Shown here: positions 44,421 through 54,824 of the stretch, in pieces
How positions within the stretch are numbered: position 1 is the first letter of the stretch
How the letters are laid out: each line of letters starts with the position of its first letter
NCBI RefSeq assembly: GCF_900188035.1
Contig: NZ_FZNN01000004.1
Location: 62,001-126,000, forward strand
Direction of reading: 5' to 3'
Length of the DNA: 64,000 nt
Origin: Puniceibacterium sediminis
GTDB lineage: Bacteria; Pseudomonadota; Alphaproteobacteria; Rhodobacterales; Rhodobacteraceae
Notes under the pieces: generated by a model
What the model saw: the letters and a program-made list of their open reading frames with translations, nothing else
Told to the model about the DNA's origin: nothing
Database searches by the model: none
Translations under genes and position numbers: made by a program

Positions 44421-44596
44421 ATCTGCAATCCATAGGCTTGCATTTCGCCCCCGCCTCTGCTTAGGCCAGTGTCAAAGTCGGGGAACGCGCCGGTCATGTC
44501 GCAATCTGCCAATTGATGCAGGGCGAAAGCGACCAAAACTGGCGGTCATAGGGCCCATACGCGCGCGAGACCGACGCCGGTACAAAGGAACGCTTC

Positions 44597-45298
44597 ATGT
44601 CTGACGAAGACGAAATCATCCTGTCGGAACTCGACGACGACGAGCTGGTCCAGCAGATGTTCGACGATCTCTACGACGGTCTCAAGGAAGAGATCCAGGA
44701 AAGCGTGAACATCCTTCTGGGACGCGGCTGGCAACCCTACGAGGTGCTGACCAAGGCACTGGTGGGGGGCATGACCATCGTCGGCAAGGATTTTCGCGAC
44801 GGTATCCTGTTCGTTCCCGAGGTGCTTCTGGCGGCCAACGCGATGAAGGGCGGCATGGCCATTCTGAAGCCGCTTTTGGCCGAAACCGGTGCGCCGACGA
44901 TCGGCAAGATGGTGATCGGAACGGTCAAGGGCGATATCCACGATATCGGCAAGAACCTCGTGGGGATGATGATGGAAGGTGCTGGTTTCGAGGTCGTCGA
45001 TCTGGGTATCAACAACCCGGTCGACAACTATCTCGACACGGCCGAAAAGGAAGGTGCGGACATTGTCGGCATGTCGGCCCTGCTGACCACGACCATGCCA
45101 TACATGAAGGTGGTGATCGACACGATGATCGAACGCGGCATCCGGGATAACTACATTGTGCTGGTCGGCGGTGCCCCCCTGAACGAGGAATTTGGCAAGG
45201 CGATCGGGGCCGATGCCTATTGCCGCGACGCTGCCGTTGCGGTCGAAACGGCCAAAGAACATGTCCAGCGCAAGCATAATCGCTCCAAAGCTGGCTAA
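44597..45298 (+). CDS. Corrinoid (B12-binding) methyltransferase protein
   Basis: 233-residue cobalamin carrier: a helical cap domain (about 10-105, VLTKALVGGMTIVGKDFRDG, FVPEVLLAANAMKGGM) and a Rossmann B12 domain with the lower-ligand motif GDIHDIGKNLVGMMMEGAG (His near residue 117) and VGMSALLTTTMPYMK, GGAPLNEEFG. It matches the MetH cobalamin module and MtbC/MttC-type carriers. With bmt nearby it probably passes methyl groups to homocysteine. Trimethylamine- or glycine-betaine-type methyl transfer is an alternative. A terminator follows, then a small membrane protein and DUF1638. Confidence 0.9.
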   Translation: MSDEDEIILSELDDDELVQQMFDDLYDGLKEEIQESVNILLGRGWQPYEVLTKALVGGMTIVGKDFRDGILFVPEVLLAANAMKGGMAILKPLLAETGAPTIGKMVIGTVKGDIHDIGKNLVGMMMEGAGFEVVDLGINNPVDNYLDTAEKEGADIVGMSALLTTTMPYMKVVIDTMIERGIRDNYIVLVGGAPLNEEFGKAIGADAYCRDAAVAVETAKEHVQRKHNRSKAG

Positions 45299-45321
45299 AT
45301 GTCGCAAGAATCCGCATATAT

Positions 45322-45355
45322 AAGGCCTTGCCGCTACGGCAGGGCCTTTTTCTTT
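45322..45355 (+). terminator. Intrinsic terminator after the corrinoid gene
   Basis: AGGCCTTGCCG, loop CTA, CGGCAGGGCCT (one G-U pair) and TTTTTCTTTT, starting 24 bases past the stop. A strong, classic terminator. Confidence 0.88.
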
Positions 45356-45395
45356 TGCACACTCCACCCCATATTAAGCGTGAGAGGAGATTCGA

Positions 45396-45569
45396 ATGCC
45401 TGTAACGTCGTTTTTTTTGACGATTCTTGCCGTGATCTTCGCCGCCGCAGTGACGGTTTGGGCGATGACAGTTTGGGGTTTTTTGACAGTACTCCCCATG
45501 TTGATGGCCGCCGTGCTGATCGCCCGCTGGGCCTTGGGCCGTGTGCCCTACGATGACAGCCACCCCTAA
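45396..45569 (+). CDS. Small membrane protein upstream of DUF1638
   Basis: 57 codons: MPVTSFFLTILAVIFAAAVT, VWAMTVWGFLTVLPMLMAAV, then LIARWALGRVPYDDSHP. Two hydrophobic helices with a short polar tail. A good AGGAGA site precedes the ATG, and its last 17 bases overlap the DUF1638 start, so the two are translationally coupled. I recognise no family. The coupling suggests it belongs to the corrinoid-associated group, although a terminator separates it from the corrinoid gene. Confidence 0.65.
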   Translation: MPVTSFFLTILAVIFAAAVTVWAMTVWGFLTVLPMLMAAVLIARWALGRVPYDDSHP

Positions 45570-46239
45570 GACGGCCTCATCCGGACCTGCGATCCTGCCC
45601 GACGACAGGGTGCTAACCCGCCAGGGGCATGCTCCTGGGGGCACCGGTCGCATACTGCTGATCGGCTGCGGCGCGCTTGCGCGCGAAATCATGGATCTTA
45701 AGGCGCAGAACGGCTGGGACCACATGGATCTCACCTGTCTCCCGGCGATCCTCCACAATCATCCGGAAAAAATCACACAAGCCGTGCGGGAAGCCGTCGC
45801 CCGGCACCGTGATCGATATGAGACCATCCACGTCCTTTATGGTGACTGCGGCACCGGTGGGCTGTTGCAGGCCGCCTGCGCCGAAATGGGGCTCGAGATG
45901 TTACCCGGTCCCCACTGCTACAGTTTCTTCGAGGGGACCACGGCGTTTGCCGGGCGCGACGAGATCAGCGCCTTCTATCTCACAGATTTTCTTGTTCGCC
46001 AGTTCGATGCTTTTGTGTGGCAACCACTTGGCCTGGATCGTCACCCGGATCTGCGCGCAATGTATTTTGGCAATTATGAAAAGTTGGTCTATCAGGCGCA
46101 AACCGAAGATGCGGCGCTGACGGCTCTGGCCCAACGCCATGCAGAACGTCTTGGGCTGGCGTTCGAGCGGCGTCAAACTGGCTATGGCGATCTGGAGGCA
46201 TCAATGGCGCAGTGGGCCGAACAAATGGATCTGGACTGA
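45553..46239 (+). CDS. DUF1638 domain protein
   Basis: 228 residues from ATG 45553 (a GTG at 45541 in frame is also possible). Family text is RILLIGCGALAREIMDLKAQ, LPAILHNHPEKI, HVLYGDCGTGGLLQAACAEM and MYFGNYEKLVYQAQ, with conserved cysteines in GCGAL and GDCGTG. DUF1638 genes habitually sit beside corrinoid methyltransferases, as here, and may service the cobalt centre or handle the methyl substrate; no activity is proven. No signal peptide. It is the last gene before the ~0.9 kb empty stretch. Confidence 0.85.
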   Translation: MTATPKTASSGPAILPDDRVLTRQGHAPGGTGRILLIGCGALAREIMDLKAQNGWDHMDLTCLPAILHNHPEKITQAVREAVARHRDRYETIHVLYGDCGTGGLLQAACAEMGLEMLPGPHCYSFFEGTTAFAGRDEISAFYLTDFLVRQFDAFVWQPLGLDRHPDLRAMYFGNYEKLVYQAQTEDAALTALAQRHAERLGLAFERRQTGYGDLEASMAQWAEQMDLD

Positions 46240-47165
46240 GGTGTCAGACATCCGAGAAGCAAGGATTCCTTTGGGGGCAAACCTAAAAACCCAGCCCACA
46301 ATGATTTCGATGAACTTGTAGAAATCGGCCATGATCTAACTGTAATTATCAGTCCGGCACCCTTTCTGTCAGCGCCGCCTTTGAAGCCGACATCAGTAAA
46401 AATTGCGCCGCATGGGTCTATGCCGCATAACCGCTGGCTGCATCACAGCGACAACCTCAGGCACGTGCAACAGGTTCTCAGAGAATGGCGGTAGCGCGCC
46501 GGGGGCTATTGGCCCGTTCGCATCATTCATCATGACAATCGACAAAAAACGGAAGAACTGGCGACTGGGGCCACCAACATTAAAGCGGGTCAGCGCCCTG
46601 TCCTTGCCGACAAGGGTACCGTGTCTGCGGCCGTCGCGCCTGCGATCTGCTGCACCTTGATGGCGGGCCGTGAAGTTTCCAGCGAACCCGAACACGTGAT
46701 GTACGCAGAGCTACGATGACCTATTGCCAAGATGTCACTGGAACGTCTGGCTCGCCGTCGGAGGCGGTGAGCGGCTCATTGTCTTCGGGAATCGCCTCTT
46801 CGCCACGGCGCGGGAACCTTGACCACTTCGGCCTGAATTCCAGGATCTTGCGGCATCTCGCCATAAGGCGCGGCACCATTCGGCATCGCATCCTCGATCG
46901 GCAAAGCTGACCCCGAAGGCATCTCGGCCAACAGCGACAATGCTATGGCCGTGGTTGATGCAAACGCTGCGCGGCAGACGGCCCCTGACAACAGCCATGT
47001 TGCCATCTTCCTGTCCTTCTACCTGCCCAGAGGCATATTGGCCCGGCGGCCTGCCCCTCCTACGTGCCGCTTGCGTCCATGCGCCCCTTGACGCTGTGGC
47101 CCCTGCCTGTGCATGTATATCGCGACCTGGGCCGAGCAGGCCAGCCCCGCAAAAAAGAAACACCG
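46240..47165. other. Nearly gene-free stretch upstream of trpG
   Basis: About 925 bases in which I see no convincing gene apart from one short secreted-protein candidate on the minus strand (46776-47006). Frames at 46393-46695 and 46403-46660 lack family resemblance and oppose each other. trpE, often beside trpG in this group, is not here. The region could be the decayed remains of a gene or hold regulatory sequence for the trp operon. Confidence 0.5.
46776..47006 (-). CDS. Possible small secreted protein
   Basis: 76 codons starting MATWLLSGAVCRAAFASTTA and IALSLLAEMPSGSA, a plausible signal peptide, then a short proline- and acid-rich part ending in a basic tail (PWRRGDSRRQ). AGAAGGA stands seven bases upstream of the ATG. 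The third-base GC content is lower than in neighbouring genes and I recognise no family, so this may be chance. Confidence 0.35.
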   Translation of the reverse strand: MATWLLSGAVCRAAFASTTAIALSLLAEMPSGSALPIEDAMPNGAAPYGEMPQDPGIQAEVVKVPAPWRRGDSRRQ

Positions 47166-47747
47166 ATGCTGCTTTTGATCGATAACTACGACAGTTTCAC
47201 CTACAATCTTGTCCACTATCTGGGCGAGCTTGGAGCTGAGGTGAAAGTTGCCCGCAACGACGCCCTGAACGTGCAGGAGGCGATGGCGTTGCGCCCCGCA
47301 GGGATCCTGTTATCCCCCGGCCCATCCGATCCTGATCACGCCGGTATCTGTCTTGCTCTGACAACAGCCGCCGCCGAAACCGGCACGCCCCTGATGGGTG
47401 TATGTCTTGGTCATCAAACCATCGGGCAGGCTTTTGGCGGGCAGGTCGTTCAGCATGACGAGATCGTGCACGGTAAAATGGGGATGATTCACCACACCGG
47501 GCGCGGCGTTTTTGCCGGCCTGCCCACGCCCTTTGAAGCGACGCGCTACCACTCGCTCGTCGTCGCCCGCGACACCCTGCCCGACTGCCTCGAAGTCACG
47601 GCAGAGCTTGAGGACGGCACGATCATGGGCCTGTCGCACCGCACCTTGCCGATCCATGGCGTACAGTTTCATCCGGAGTCCATCGCCTCGGAACATGGTC
47701 ATGCGCTGCTTAAAAACTTTGTCGATATCCTGAAAGTCCCCGCATGA
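47166..47747 (+). CDS. trpG: Anthranilate synthase component II (glutaminase)
   Basis: 193-residue glutamine amidotransferase that feeds ammonia to TrpE for anthranilate formation. Start [20 protein letters not shown]; oxyanion loop [13 protein letters not shown]; nucleophile Cys in [16 protein letters not shown] (about residue 80); His/Glu in [13 protein letters not shown]. The ATG at 47166 is preceded only by a weak AAAAGAAAC site. Same family as p-aminobenzoate synthase PabA and may serve both. It heads trpG-trpD-ung-trpC-moaC-moeA, each joined by short overlaps. Confidence 0.94.
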   Translation: MLLLIDNYDSFTYNLVHYLGELGAEVKVARNDALNVQEAMALRPAGILLSPGPSDPDHAGICLALTTAAAETGTPLMGVCLGHQTIGQAFGGQVVQHDEIVHGKMGMIHHTGRGVFAGLPTPFEATRYHSLVVARDTLPDCLEVTAELEDGTIMGLSHRTLPIHGVQFHPESIASEHGHALLKNFVDILKVPA

Positions 47748-48760
47748 GCGATCTGTTGAAACCGCTGATCGGCACGGCTGCCGACCGTCCACTTACCCGG
47801 TCTGAGGCTGAAACCGCGTTCGGAATCCTGTTTGCGGGCGAAGCGACGCCCAGCCAGATCGGCGGCCTTCTTATGGCCATGCGGACACGGGGCGAAACGG
47901 TCGATGAATATTCCGCAGCCGCATCAGTGATGCGCGCAAAGTGCAACAAGGTTTCCGCCCCCGCAGGTGCGATGGACATCGTCGGCACCGGTGGCGACGG
48001 TAAGGGAACGCTCAATATCTCGACTGCCACAGCCTTTGTGGTGGCCGGTGCTGGTGTGCCGGTGGCCAAACACGGCAATCGCAACCTCAGTTCCAAATCC
48101 GGGGCTGCGGATGCGCTGACTCAGATGGGCATCAACGTGATGCTGGATTCCGCCCGTGTTGAGAAGGCGCTGAAAGAGGTTGGCATCTGCTTCATGATGG
48201 CCCCCATGCACCACCCGGCAATGGCCCATGTCGGTCCGGTACGGACAGAACTGGGCACGCGCACGATCTTTAACATCCTTGGGCCGCTTACCAATCCGGC
48301 CGGTGTGAAACGTCAGCTGACTGGGGCGTTCACCCGCGATTTGATCCGCCCGATGGCGGAAACGCTGGCTCAGCTCGGGTCCGAAAGGGCTTGGCTCGTG
48401 CACGGATCGGACGGCACCGACGAACTGACCATCACCGGCATCAGCTGGCTGGCCGCACTGGAAGACGGCGCGATCAGGGAATGCGAACTGCATCCCGAAG
48501 ACGCCGGGCTGCCGGTCCACCGCTTTGAGGATATCGTCGGTGGCACCCCCGAATACAACGCTGCCGCGTTCAGGGCGCTGCTTGCGGGCGAACCTTCGGC
48601 CTATCGTGACGCAGTGCTGCTGAATGCTGCCGCCGCGCTGGTGGTGGCGGATCACGCAGACAGCCTTCCCCAAGGCGTTGAAATGGCGAAAGCAAGCATC
48701 GATAGCGGTGCCGCCCGCGCAAAGATCGATGCCCTGGCCCGCGCCACGCAGAATGCCTGA
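47744..48760 (+). CDS. trpD: Anthranilate phosphoribosyltransferase
   Basis: Transfers phosphoribose from PRPP to anthranilate in tryptophan synthesis. 338 residues; the PRPP/metal site is in [20 protein letters not shown] (about 76-95), anthranilate-site residues in [17 protein letters not shown], and later [20 protein letters not shown]. The start overlaps trpG by ATGA. The stop overlaps the ung start by 8 bases. Confidence 0.96.
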   Translation: MSDLLKPLIGTAADRPLTRSEAETAFGILFAGEATPSQIGGLLMAMRTRGETVDEYSAAASVMRAKCNKVSAPAGAMDIVGTGGDGKGTLNISTATAFVVAGAGVPVAKHGNRNLSSKSGAADALTQMGINVMLDSARVEKALKEVGICFMMAPMHHPAMAHVGPVRTELGTRTIFNILGPLTNPAGVKRQLTGAFTRDLIRPMAETLAQLGSERAWLVHGSDGTDELTITGISWLAALEDGAIRECELHPEDAGLPVHRFEDIVGGTPEYNAAAFRALLAGEPSAYRDAVLLNAAAALVVADHADSLPQGVEMAKASIDSGAARAKIDALARATQNA

Positions 48761-49406
48761 TCTCAGGGCGCCGGAAGCATGGGCCCACCTGCCCTTTTTC
48801 CAGCGCGACCTGCCCGTCATCCGTGGCAAATTGGCCGAAGAAACCCGTACGGTCTATCCGCCTGCGGCCTTGGTCTTTCGCGCGCTTGACCTGTCACCGC
48901 CGGACAAGACGAGGGTCGTGATCCTGGGGCAGGATCCCTACCACACGCCGGGCAAGGCTGATGGTCTGTCTTTTTCCATTCCACAGGAATTTGGCGGAAG
49001 GCTTGACAGCCTTGGGAACATTTTCAAAGAGATAGAATCTGATCTTGGCCAGTCCCGCACGCGGACCGATCTGACCGACTGGGCGAAACAGGGGGTGCTT
49101 TTGCTCAACACGGCGCTCACCGTGCCAGAAGGCAAAGCGCTTGGCCACGCCAAGGTCGGCTGGACGCATCTGACCCGTGATGTTCTGATTGCCTTGTCGG
49201 ATCGTCCCCGCGCTTTTGTTTTCTGGGGCAACAACGCCCAGGGGTTTGCCAAATACGTCACCGGAGCGGATCACTTGGTCCTTCGGACGGCACATCCCTC
49301 GCCGCTATCCGCACACAGGGGTTTTTTCGGCACTCGCCCCTTTTCGCAGATCAACGCTTGGCTTAAAGCCAGAGGGGATAGCCCGATACACTGGACAGAC
49401 CCATGA
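48753..49406 (+). CDS. ung: Uracil-DNA glycosylase (family 1)
   Basis: Removes uracil from DNA to begin base-excision repair. 217 residues from ATG 48753 ([10 protein letters not shown]). The catalytic motif [20 protein letters not shown] has the Asp/His environment, [12 protein letters not shown] follows, and the DNA-intercalation loop is in [15 protein letters not shown]. The length is normal for family 1. It is wedged between trpD and trpC with an 8-base overlap on one side and ATGA on the other, so a repair gene rides in the tryptophan operon. Confidence 0.95.
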   Translation: MPDLRAPEAWAHLPFFQRDLPVIRGKLAEETRTVYPPAALVFRALDLSPPDKTRVVILGQDPYHTPGKADGLSFSIPQEFGGRLDSLGNIFKEIESDLGQSRTRTDLTDWAKQGVLLLNTALTVPEGKALGHAKVGWTHLTRDVLIALSDRPRAFVFWGNNAQGFAKYVTGADHLVLRTAHPSPLSAHRGFFGTRPFSQINAWLKARGDSPIHWTDP

Positions 49407-50206
49407 CCGAGACGATCCTCGACAAGATCAAGGCCTACAAGCTGCAGGAAATCGCCGCGGACAAGGCGACAACACCCTACGCCGCGATCGAAGAGGCCGC
49501 CAAGGCCGCCGACGCCGTGCGCCCCTTTGCCAAGGCCCTGATCGCCGCGCAGTCCAAAGGCTACGGCCTGATCGCCGAAGTCAAGAAAGCGTCGCCCTCC
49601 AAGGGTCTGATCCGTGAAGACTTTCACCCGGCGTCGCTGGCCGCATCTTACGAAGCAGGCGGCGCAACCTGTCTTTCGGTCCTCACCGACACGCCCAGCT
49701 TTCAGGGGGCCAAATCCTTTCTCCCCGAGGCGCGCGGCGCGACCAAGTTACCCGCGCTGCGCAAGGATTTCATGTACGACCCCTATCAGGTTGCCGAGGC
49801 GCGCAGTCTGGCGGCGGACTGTATTCTGATCATCATGGCCAGCGTTTCGGATGCTTTGGCCGCCGAACTTGAGGCCTGTGCATTTGACTGGGGCATGGAC
49901 GCGCTGATCGAGGTGCATGATCGCGCGGAACTGGATCGCGCGCTGGCGTTGAAATCCCCCCTCATTGGCGTAAACAACCGCAATCTCAAGACTTTCGAGA
50001 CCACTCTTGATACGACACGGGAATTGTCGAAACACATCCCCGACGACCGCATCCTGATTTCTGAATCCGGTCTTTCCACCCCTGCCGATCTTGCGGATAT
50101 GGCCGGGTACGGAGCACGCAGTTTTCTGATCGGAGAAAGCCTGATGCGGCAGGCGGATGTGATCGAGGCCACGCGCAGCCTGCTTGCCAATCCGGTGGCA
50201 GCATGA
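49403..50206 (+). CDS. trpC: Indole-3-glycerol phosphate synthase
   Basis: Ring-closing step of tryptophan synthesis. A 267-residue TIM barrel with [20 protein letters not shown] (catalytic Lys near residue 60), [46 protein letters not shown] and [12 protein letters not shown]. It overlaps ung (ATGA) and moaC (ATGA). There is no PRAI (TrpF) fusion. Confidence 0.96.
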   Translation: MTETILDKIKAYKLQEIAADKATTPYAAIEEAAKAADAVRPFAKALIAAQSKGYGLIAEVKKASPSKGLIREDFHPASLAASYEAGGATCLSVLTDTPSFQGAKSFLPEARGATKLPALRKDFMYDPYQVAEARSLAADCILIIMASVSDALAAELEACAFDWGMDALIEVHDRAELDRALALKSPLIGVNNRNLKTFETTLDTTRELSKHIPDDRILISESGLSTPADLADMAGYGARSFLIGESLMRQADVIEATRSLLANPVAA

Positions 50207-50679
50207 GCGGCCTCAGCCATTTCGACGTCAAGGGTGATGCCCATATGGTCGACGTCTCGGACAAAGCGGTGACCTCTCGTGTGGCTGTCGCCGAAGGTTA
50301 CATCAAGATGGCGATGGAAACCTTTGATATCATTACGGAAGGGCGCGCGAAAAAGGGTGACGTCATCGGTATCGCCCGCATCGCGGGCATCATGGGTGCC
50401 AAGAAGACACCAGAGCTTATTCCGCTTTGCCACCCGCTGCCCATCACCAAGGTTGCTGTCGAACTGACGCCGGACCCCGATCTGCCGGGCCTGCGGATTG
50501 AGGCCACGGTCAAGACGACCGGCCAGACCGGCGTCGAGATGGAGGCGCTGACGGCCGTAAACATTGCCGCCCTCACGGTCTATGACATGGCTAAGGCGGT
50601 GGACAAGGCGATGGAGATAGGCGGCATCCGTGTTCGCCTCAAGGATGGCGGGAAATCAGGGCGTTACGAGGCAAAATGA
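50203..50679 (+). CDS. moaC: Cyclic pyranopterin monophosphate synthase MoaC
   Basis: Second step of molybdenum-cofactor synthesis. 158 residues; [40 protein letters not shown] (catalytic Lys and His), [20 protein letters not shown] and the Asp/Lys-containing [18 protein letters not shown] end. It overlaps trpC and moeA by ATGA. The trp/moa grouping is typical of Rhodobacterales. Confidence 0.96.
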   Translation: MSGLSHFDVKGDAHMVDVSDKAVTSRVAVAEGYIKMAMETFDIITEGRAKKGDVIGIARIAGIMGAKKTPELIPLCHPLPITKVAVELTPDPDLPGLRIEATVKTTGQTGVEMEALTAVNIAALTVYDMAKAVDKAMEIGGIRVRLKDGGKSGRYEAK

Positions 50680-51842
50680 TTTCTGTTGGCGAAGCCCTTG
50701 ACCAGCTCTTTGCGCTGGTGGCCCCGCTGGGCACGGAAACGGTTGGACTTTGCCACGCCCTGGATCGTGTGATGGTGACCGATGCGGTCGCGCAGCGCGA
50801 CCAGCCACCCTTTCCCGCCTCGGCTATGGACGGCTATGCGGTGATGCGTGCCGAGCCGGGGCTGGCTCTGACCGTCGTCGGTGAATCCGCTGCTGGCCAT
50901 GGCTTTGGCGGCACGCTGGCACCCGGTCAGGCCGTCCGTATCTTTACCGGCGCGCCTGTGCCGAAGGGGGCCTCCCGCGTGGTCATTCAAGAGGATGTGA
51001 CCCGCGACGGCGACACCATCACGCTTGGGCGAAATCTGGACATATCCGACCATATCCGGCCTGCTGGAAACGACTTTTCCGCCGGGTTCCGGATGAAGGC
51101 CGCGCGCAGGCTGACCCCGAATGACATTGCGCTGCTGGCATCGATGAATATCGCCGCAGTCACGGTCACGCGCCGCCCCGTTGTGGCCCTGATCTCGACC
51201 GGGGACGAGCTTGTCATGCCAGGAGAGGCGCCCGGGCCCGATCAGATCATCGCGTCGAACACCTTCGGCCTTTATGCCCAGATGCAGCAGTTGGGGGCCG
51301 AACCACGCCTGTTGCCGATCGGGCGGGATACCGTCGCCTCTATGACGCAGGCGCTGGATCTGACCCATGGTGCAGATCTGATTATAACAGTGGGCGGCGC
51401 GTCCGTTGGCGATCATGACATCGTGGGGCGCATGGCTCAGGAACTTGGGCTGGAACGTTGCTTTTACAAAGTGGCGATGCGACCGGGAAAACCGCTCATG
51501 GCCGGGCGTTATGGCAACGCGATGATGATCGGCCTGCCCGGCAATCCGGTCTCGGCCGTGGTCTGCGGCCATGTCTTTGTCGCCCCGGTGGTGCGCGCCA
51601 TGCTGGGCCTTCCCGCAGAAGCCGCGCCGCGACAGCTTGCGCGGCTGGCACAGGACATCGGGCCAAACGGCCCGCGTGAACATTACATGCGGGCGCACCT
51701 GGGCCCACAAGGTTTGCAGGCCTTTGATCGCCAGGACAGTTCCCTGCTGAGCGTGCTGGGACAGGCCAACGCGTTGCTGGTCCGTGCCCCGAGTGACCCT
51801 GCGCGTCCTGTCGGCGATCACATGGCCTATATCCCACTGTAA
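50676..51842 (+). CDS. moeA: Molybdopterin molybdenumtransferase MoeA
   Basis: Inserts molybdate into adenylated molybdopterin. 388 residues with the four-domain MoeA arrangement: [50 protein letters not shown], the MoCF-biosynthesis domain with [28 protein letters not shown] and [21 protein letters not shown], and a C-terminal beta domain. Last gene of the overlapped string; lexA follows after 129 bases with its own promoter. Confidence 0.95.
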   Translation: MISVGEALDQLFALVAPLGTETVGLCHALDRVMVTDAVAQRDQPPFPASAMDGYAVMRAEPGLALTVVGESAAGHGFGGTLAPGQAVRIFTGAPVPKGASRVVIQEDVTRDGDTITLGRNLDISDHIRPAGNDFSAGFRMKAARRLTPNDIALLASMNIAAVTVTRRPVVALISTGDELVMPGEAPGPDQIIASNTFGLYAQMQQLGAEPRLLPIGRDTVASMTQALDLTHGADLIITVGGASVGDHDIVGRMAQELGLERCFYKVAMRPGKPLMAGRYGNAMMIGLPGNPVSAVVCGHVFVAPVVRAMLGLPAEAAPRQLARLAQDIGPNGPREHYMRAHLGPQGLQAFDRQDSSLLSVLGQANALLVRAPSDPARPVGDHMAYIPL

Positions 51843-51913
51843 TCCCCGGCCCTTCTTTGCCCTCTTTGGCAAAACGTTGATGCGCCCAATCGACAAATGC
51901 TTAAGCCAAACCA

Positions 51914-51942
51914 TTGACACAAAACGGGAACATGGATAGAAC
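51914..51942 (+). promoter_or_regulatory. lexA promoter with LexA box
   Basis: TTGACA at 51914-51919, 17 bases, then TAGAAC at 51937-51942. An exact SOS box GAAC-ATGGATA-GAAC (51928-51942) covers the -10, so LexA would shut off its own gene. A further GAAC at 51949-51952 extends the pattern. Confidence 0.82.
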
Positions 51943-51971
51943 AAAGCGGAACAAAACTGAGGGCCGCCGCC

Positions 51972-52667
51972 ATGCTGACCAAGAAACAACTCGATTTGCT
52001 GGAGTTCATCAACAAGCGCGTTAGTCGCGACGGGGTACCGCCCAGTTTTGACGAGATGAAAGAGGCGCTGGATCTTCGGTCCAAATCCGGCATTCACCGG
52101 TTGATCACGGCATTGGAAGAACGCGGTTTCATCCGCCGACTGGCACATCGGGCCCGCGCAATTGAAATCGTCAAGCTGCCCGACAGCATGTCTGGAAAAC
52201 CCGCCGGTTTTATCGCCCGCGTGATCGACGGCGACCGACCAGATAGCATTCCGCCCGAGTCCATGCCATTTAACACCCTGCACGCGATGGAGCTGCCGCT
52301 GGTGGGGCGCATTGCCGCCGGGGTTCCGATCGAAGCGATCAATGATCCCGCCCCCGTGATTGCCGTGCCAGGCGGAATGCTGTCCGGATCGTCCCGACAC
52401 TATGCACTTGAGGTCAAGGGCGATTCGATGATCAATGCCGGGATCAACGACGGCGATGTAGTGGTGATCCGCGAAACCAGCCAGGCTGACAATGGCGACA
52501 TTGTTGTGGCCCAGATCGACGGATATGAGGCGACGCTCAAACGCTTTCGCAAGGATGGTGTATCCGTTATCCTCGAAGCCGCTAATCCCGCGTATGAACC
52601 CCGTCGTCTTCCCATGGGCGATGTTTCGGTTCAGGGCAAGCTTGTGGGTCTGATCAGGACATACTGA
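51972..52667 (+). CDS. lexA: SOS repressor LexA
   Basis: 231-residue repressor and self-cleaving protease. The N-terminal winged helix [40 protein letters not shown] contacts DNA. The Ala-Gly scission site is in [14 protein letters not shown] (about residue 117). The catalytic Ser is in [16 protein letters not shown] and the Lys in [10 protein letters not shown]. RecA filaments trigger cleavage. It carries its own SOS box. The last 37 bases overlap the 3' end of comEC on the other strand. Confidence 0.96.
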   Translation: MLTKKQLDLLEFINKRVSRDGVPPSFDEMKEALDLRSKSGIHRLITALEERGFIRRLAHRARAIEIVKLPDSMSGKPAGFIARVIDGDRPDSIPPESMPFNTLHAMELPLVGRIAAGVPIEAINDPAPVIAVPGGMLSGSSRHYALEVKGDSMINAGINDGDVVVIRETSQADNGDIVVAQIDGYEATLKRFRKDGVSVILEAANPAYEPRRLPMGDVSVQGKLVGLIRTY

Positions 52668-54706
52668 GGTGGGTTCGGCGCGGCGGGCGCTTGGCCACTG
52701 CCGTGCCACAGACGGTGTCCTGACACGTCGCGGACGGTCAGAATTTGCAGTCCCTCCGACCCGTCGATCAGCGCCATCGCTCCGGTCGCCGAAAGCTTTT
52801 TCGGATCCAGCACCAGACAGGGGAGTGAGGCCGGAAGGGTAGTGCTGGCCACCACGATATCGCCCTTGTCACATCCCTTGAACTGCTTGAGCGCCCGCTT
52901 TCCCTGCACATGCGCCAGCTCTATACCGCCAAGGTCATAGCGTGCGATGCCTTGTCCGCCTTGGGTTCTCCACCGCGCGGCCGCCTCTGACTGAACCGCG
53001 CCGTCCCCGTCATTCTCAAGCCAGTTCTGGGCCACGAAACCCGCGCCGCGTGATTTGGACAGCGCGCGTCCCGAATTGGTCATCACACCGACCAACCCGC
53101 CGTCTTGTGATATCAACACCAGGGGGCGAGCACTCTGCTGCCACACAACCGCCGCCGCAATCATGGACAACACGCCCAGCCAACGCGAGCGGCCTTGCCA
53201 GAGGATGATAAATAGCGCGCCCAAAGTGAGCAGCGGCAGGACCACCGGCAAGGGTGTCGCAACATATCCGACAGCGCCGTCCCAGGATGCCACGCTGTGA
53301 GCCACGCCAAGTATCCAGTCCAGCCCTAAGCGCATGGGCCAAAGAGCAATCCAGTCGAGGCCAAAAGGCATGAGGATCGCCGCAAGAACCGCAGCCGGCA
53401 TGACCACCAGACCCATCAAAGGCACAGAGACGAGGTTAGCCAGCAGCCCATAGTGTGACATCTGGTTGAAATGGGCCATGCCGATGGGCGCGGTCGCCGC
53501 CCCCGCGACAAAGGATGACAGGCAAACCGCCAGCACTGGCGCCAGCCACCCCTTCGCACGCCAACGTTCCGGCACTTCCCTTGCCAGGGCAAAGACCGCC
53601 ACCAGTGCCGTCGTGGCGGCAAAAGACATTTGGAAACCCGGACCCAACAACGCCTCTGGCCAGAGCACCAGAACAATCAACGCCGCCATTGCGACCGCGC
53701 GTAATGATAACACCCGCCGGTCCAGCACCGCGGCGAACAGCGCAACGGCGACCATGATGAAAGCGCGCTCTGTTGCGATATTGCCGCCTGATAGCGCCAG
53801 ATACCCAGCTGCGCCGAACAGCGCACCAAGGGCAGCCAGCTTCTTGATCGGCCATCGCAGGGCGAGCGGGGGCGCCAACAGAAACAGGATTCTCAAACCG
53901 GCAAACAAGAAACCGGCCAGCAGGCCCATATGCAGACCCGAAATGGCCAGCAGATGCGCCAGGTTGCTGTCGCGCAGTGCCTGCAGTGTATCCTGCCCCA
54001 TACCTGACCGATCGCCCGTCATGATGGCAGCCGCAAAGGCACCGCTTTCCCCCGGCATGGCGGCACGTACATGCGAAGCCAAATCCATGCGTGCAGAAAA
54101 AATCGGCAACGCACCGCTGTCACGTTCCAGGTAGAGCACCGGAACGCGGGTATATCCAACGGCACCAATGCGCTGAAACCAGGCGTTACGGCGGAAATCA
54201 AAGCCCATCGGCTCGACCGGACCGTTCGGCGCAGACAGATGACCGGTAGTCATGATCACCGCTCCCGGCTCTGGGTCGAAAGGTACGTCACCGTGCAGAG
54301 AAACCCGCACCCGTTCCGGCGTACGTTCTCGTGCCATCCGTTCCAGCACCACCCGGTCAAGCGTCAGACGTATCGCATCCGAGGCAGAGCGGTCGATATT
54401 CACGATCCGCCCCTCGATCGGGCCGTAATAGCGAAAGGCCAGCACCGGCCCGGTAACCTGATGTGTCCGTGCCCCAGCGAGCGCCAGCCCCAAAAGCACC
54501 AAGGCGGTGCCACAGGCTAGCGGTCCTCCCAAAACCCCCAGAAAGCGGCTGAACAACAGAATCAATATACCGGAAGTAAAGGCCGCACAGAGAAGCCAAG
54601 GCGAGGGCTCCGACAACAAGCTAAAGTACCAGCCTATCCCTATTGCGAAGCAAACCGGCGTCCAGGGGAACAGGTGTCCACGCTGGAGCAGAAGGCCGTC
54701 GATCAT
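52631..54706 (-). CDS. comEC: ComEC/Rec2-family DNA uptake channel
   Basis: Polytopic inner-membrane protein of 691 residues that moves single-stranded DNA into the cytoplasm during natural transformation (and in GTA recipients). N-terminal helices and a DUF4131-type region (~20-200) precede the competence core [20 protein letters not shown] and [20 protein letters not shown]. The C-terminal ~170 residues occupy the place of the beta-lactamase-like domain but lack an HxHxDH motif, so a nuclease role there is unlikely. I chose ATG 54706; TTG 54727 is possible. Convergent with and overlapping lexA by 37 bases. Confidence 0.88.
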   Translation of the reverse strand: MIDGLLLQRGHLFPWTPVCFAIGIGWYFSLLSEPSPWLLCAAFTSGILILLFSRFLGVLGGPLACGTALVLLGLALAGARTHQVTGPVLAFRYYGPIEGRIVNIDRSASDAIRLTLDRVVLERMARERTPERVRVSLHGDVPFDPEPGAVIMTTGHLSAPNGPVEPMGFDFRRNAWFQRIGAVGYTRVPVLYLERDSGALPIFSARMDLASHVRAAMPGESGAFAAAIMTGDRSGMGQDTLQALRDSNLAHLLAISGLHMGLLAGFLFAGLRILFLLAPPLALRWPIKKLAALGALFGAAGYLALSGGNIATERAFIMVAVALFAAVLDRRVLSLRAVAMAALIVLVLWPEALLGPGFQMSFAATTALVAVFALAREVPERWRAKGWLAPVLAVCLSSFVAGAATAPIGMAHFNQMSHYGLLANLVSVPLMGLVVMPAAVLAAILMPFGLDWIALWPMRLGLDWILGVAHSVASWDGAVGYVATPLPVVLPLLTLGALFIILWQGRSRWLGVLSMIAAAVVWQQSARPLVLISQDGGLVGVMTNSGRALSKSRGAGFVAQNWLENDGDGAVQSEAAARWRTQGGQGIARYDLGGIELAHVQGKRALKQFKGCDKGDIVVASTTLPASLPCLVLDPKKLSATGAMALIDGSEGLQILTVRDVSGHRLWHGSGQAPAAPNPPQYVLIRPTSLP

Positions 54707-54824
54707 GGCGTTGACGCCTCGCAGCAATGCCTGTCCTCGCCCCGATGCTTGTCCTCCCCCAAGAGCATGGGTATGGAATGACCAACGCTAGCCCCACCAC
54801 GGTTATCAAAAGGTTAAACTCCCC

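Noticed and set aside
44421-44596. Possible cobalamin riboswitch ahead of the corrinoid gene
   Set aside because: No B12-box-like core (GCCACTG type) could be found.
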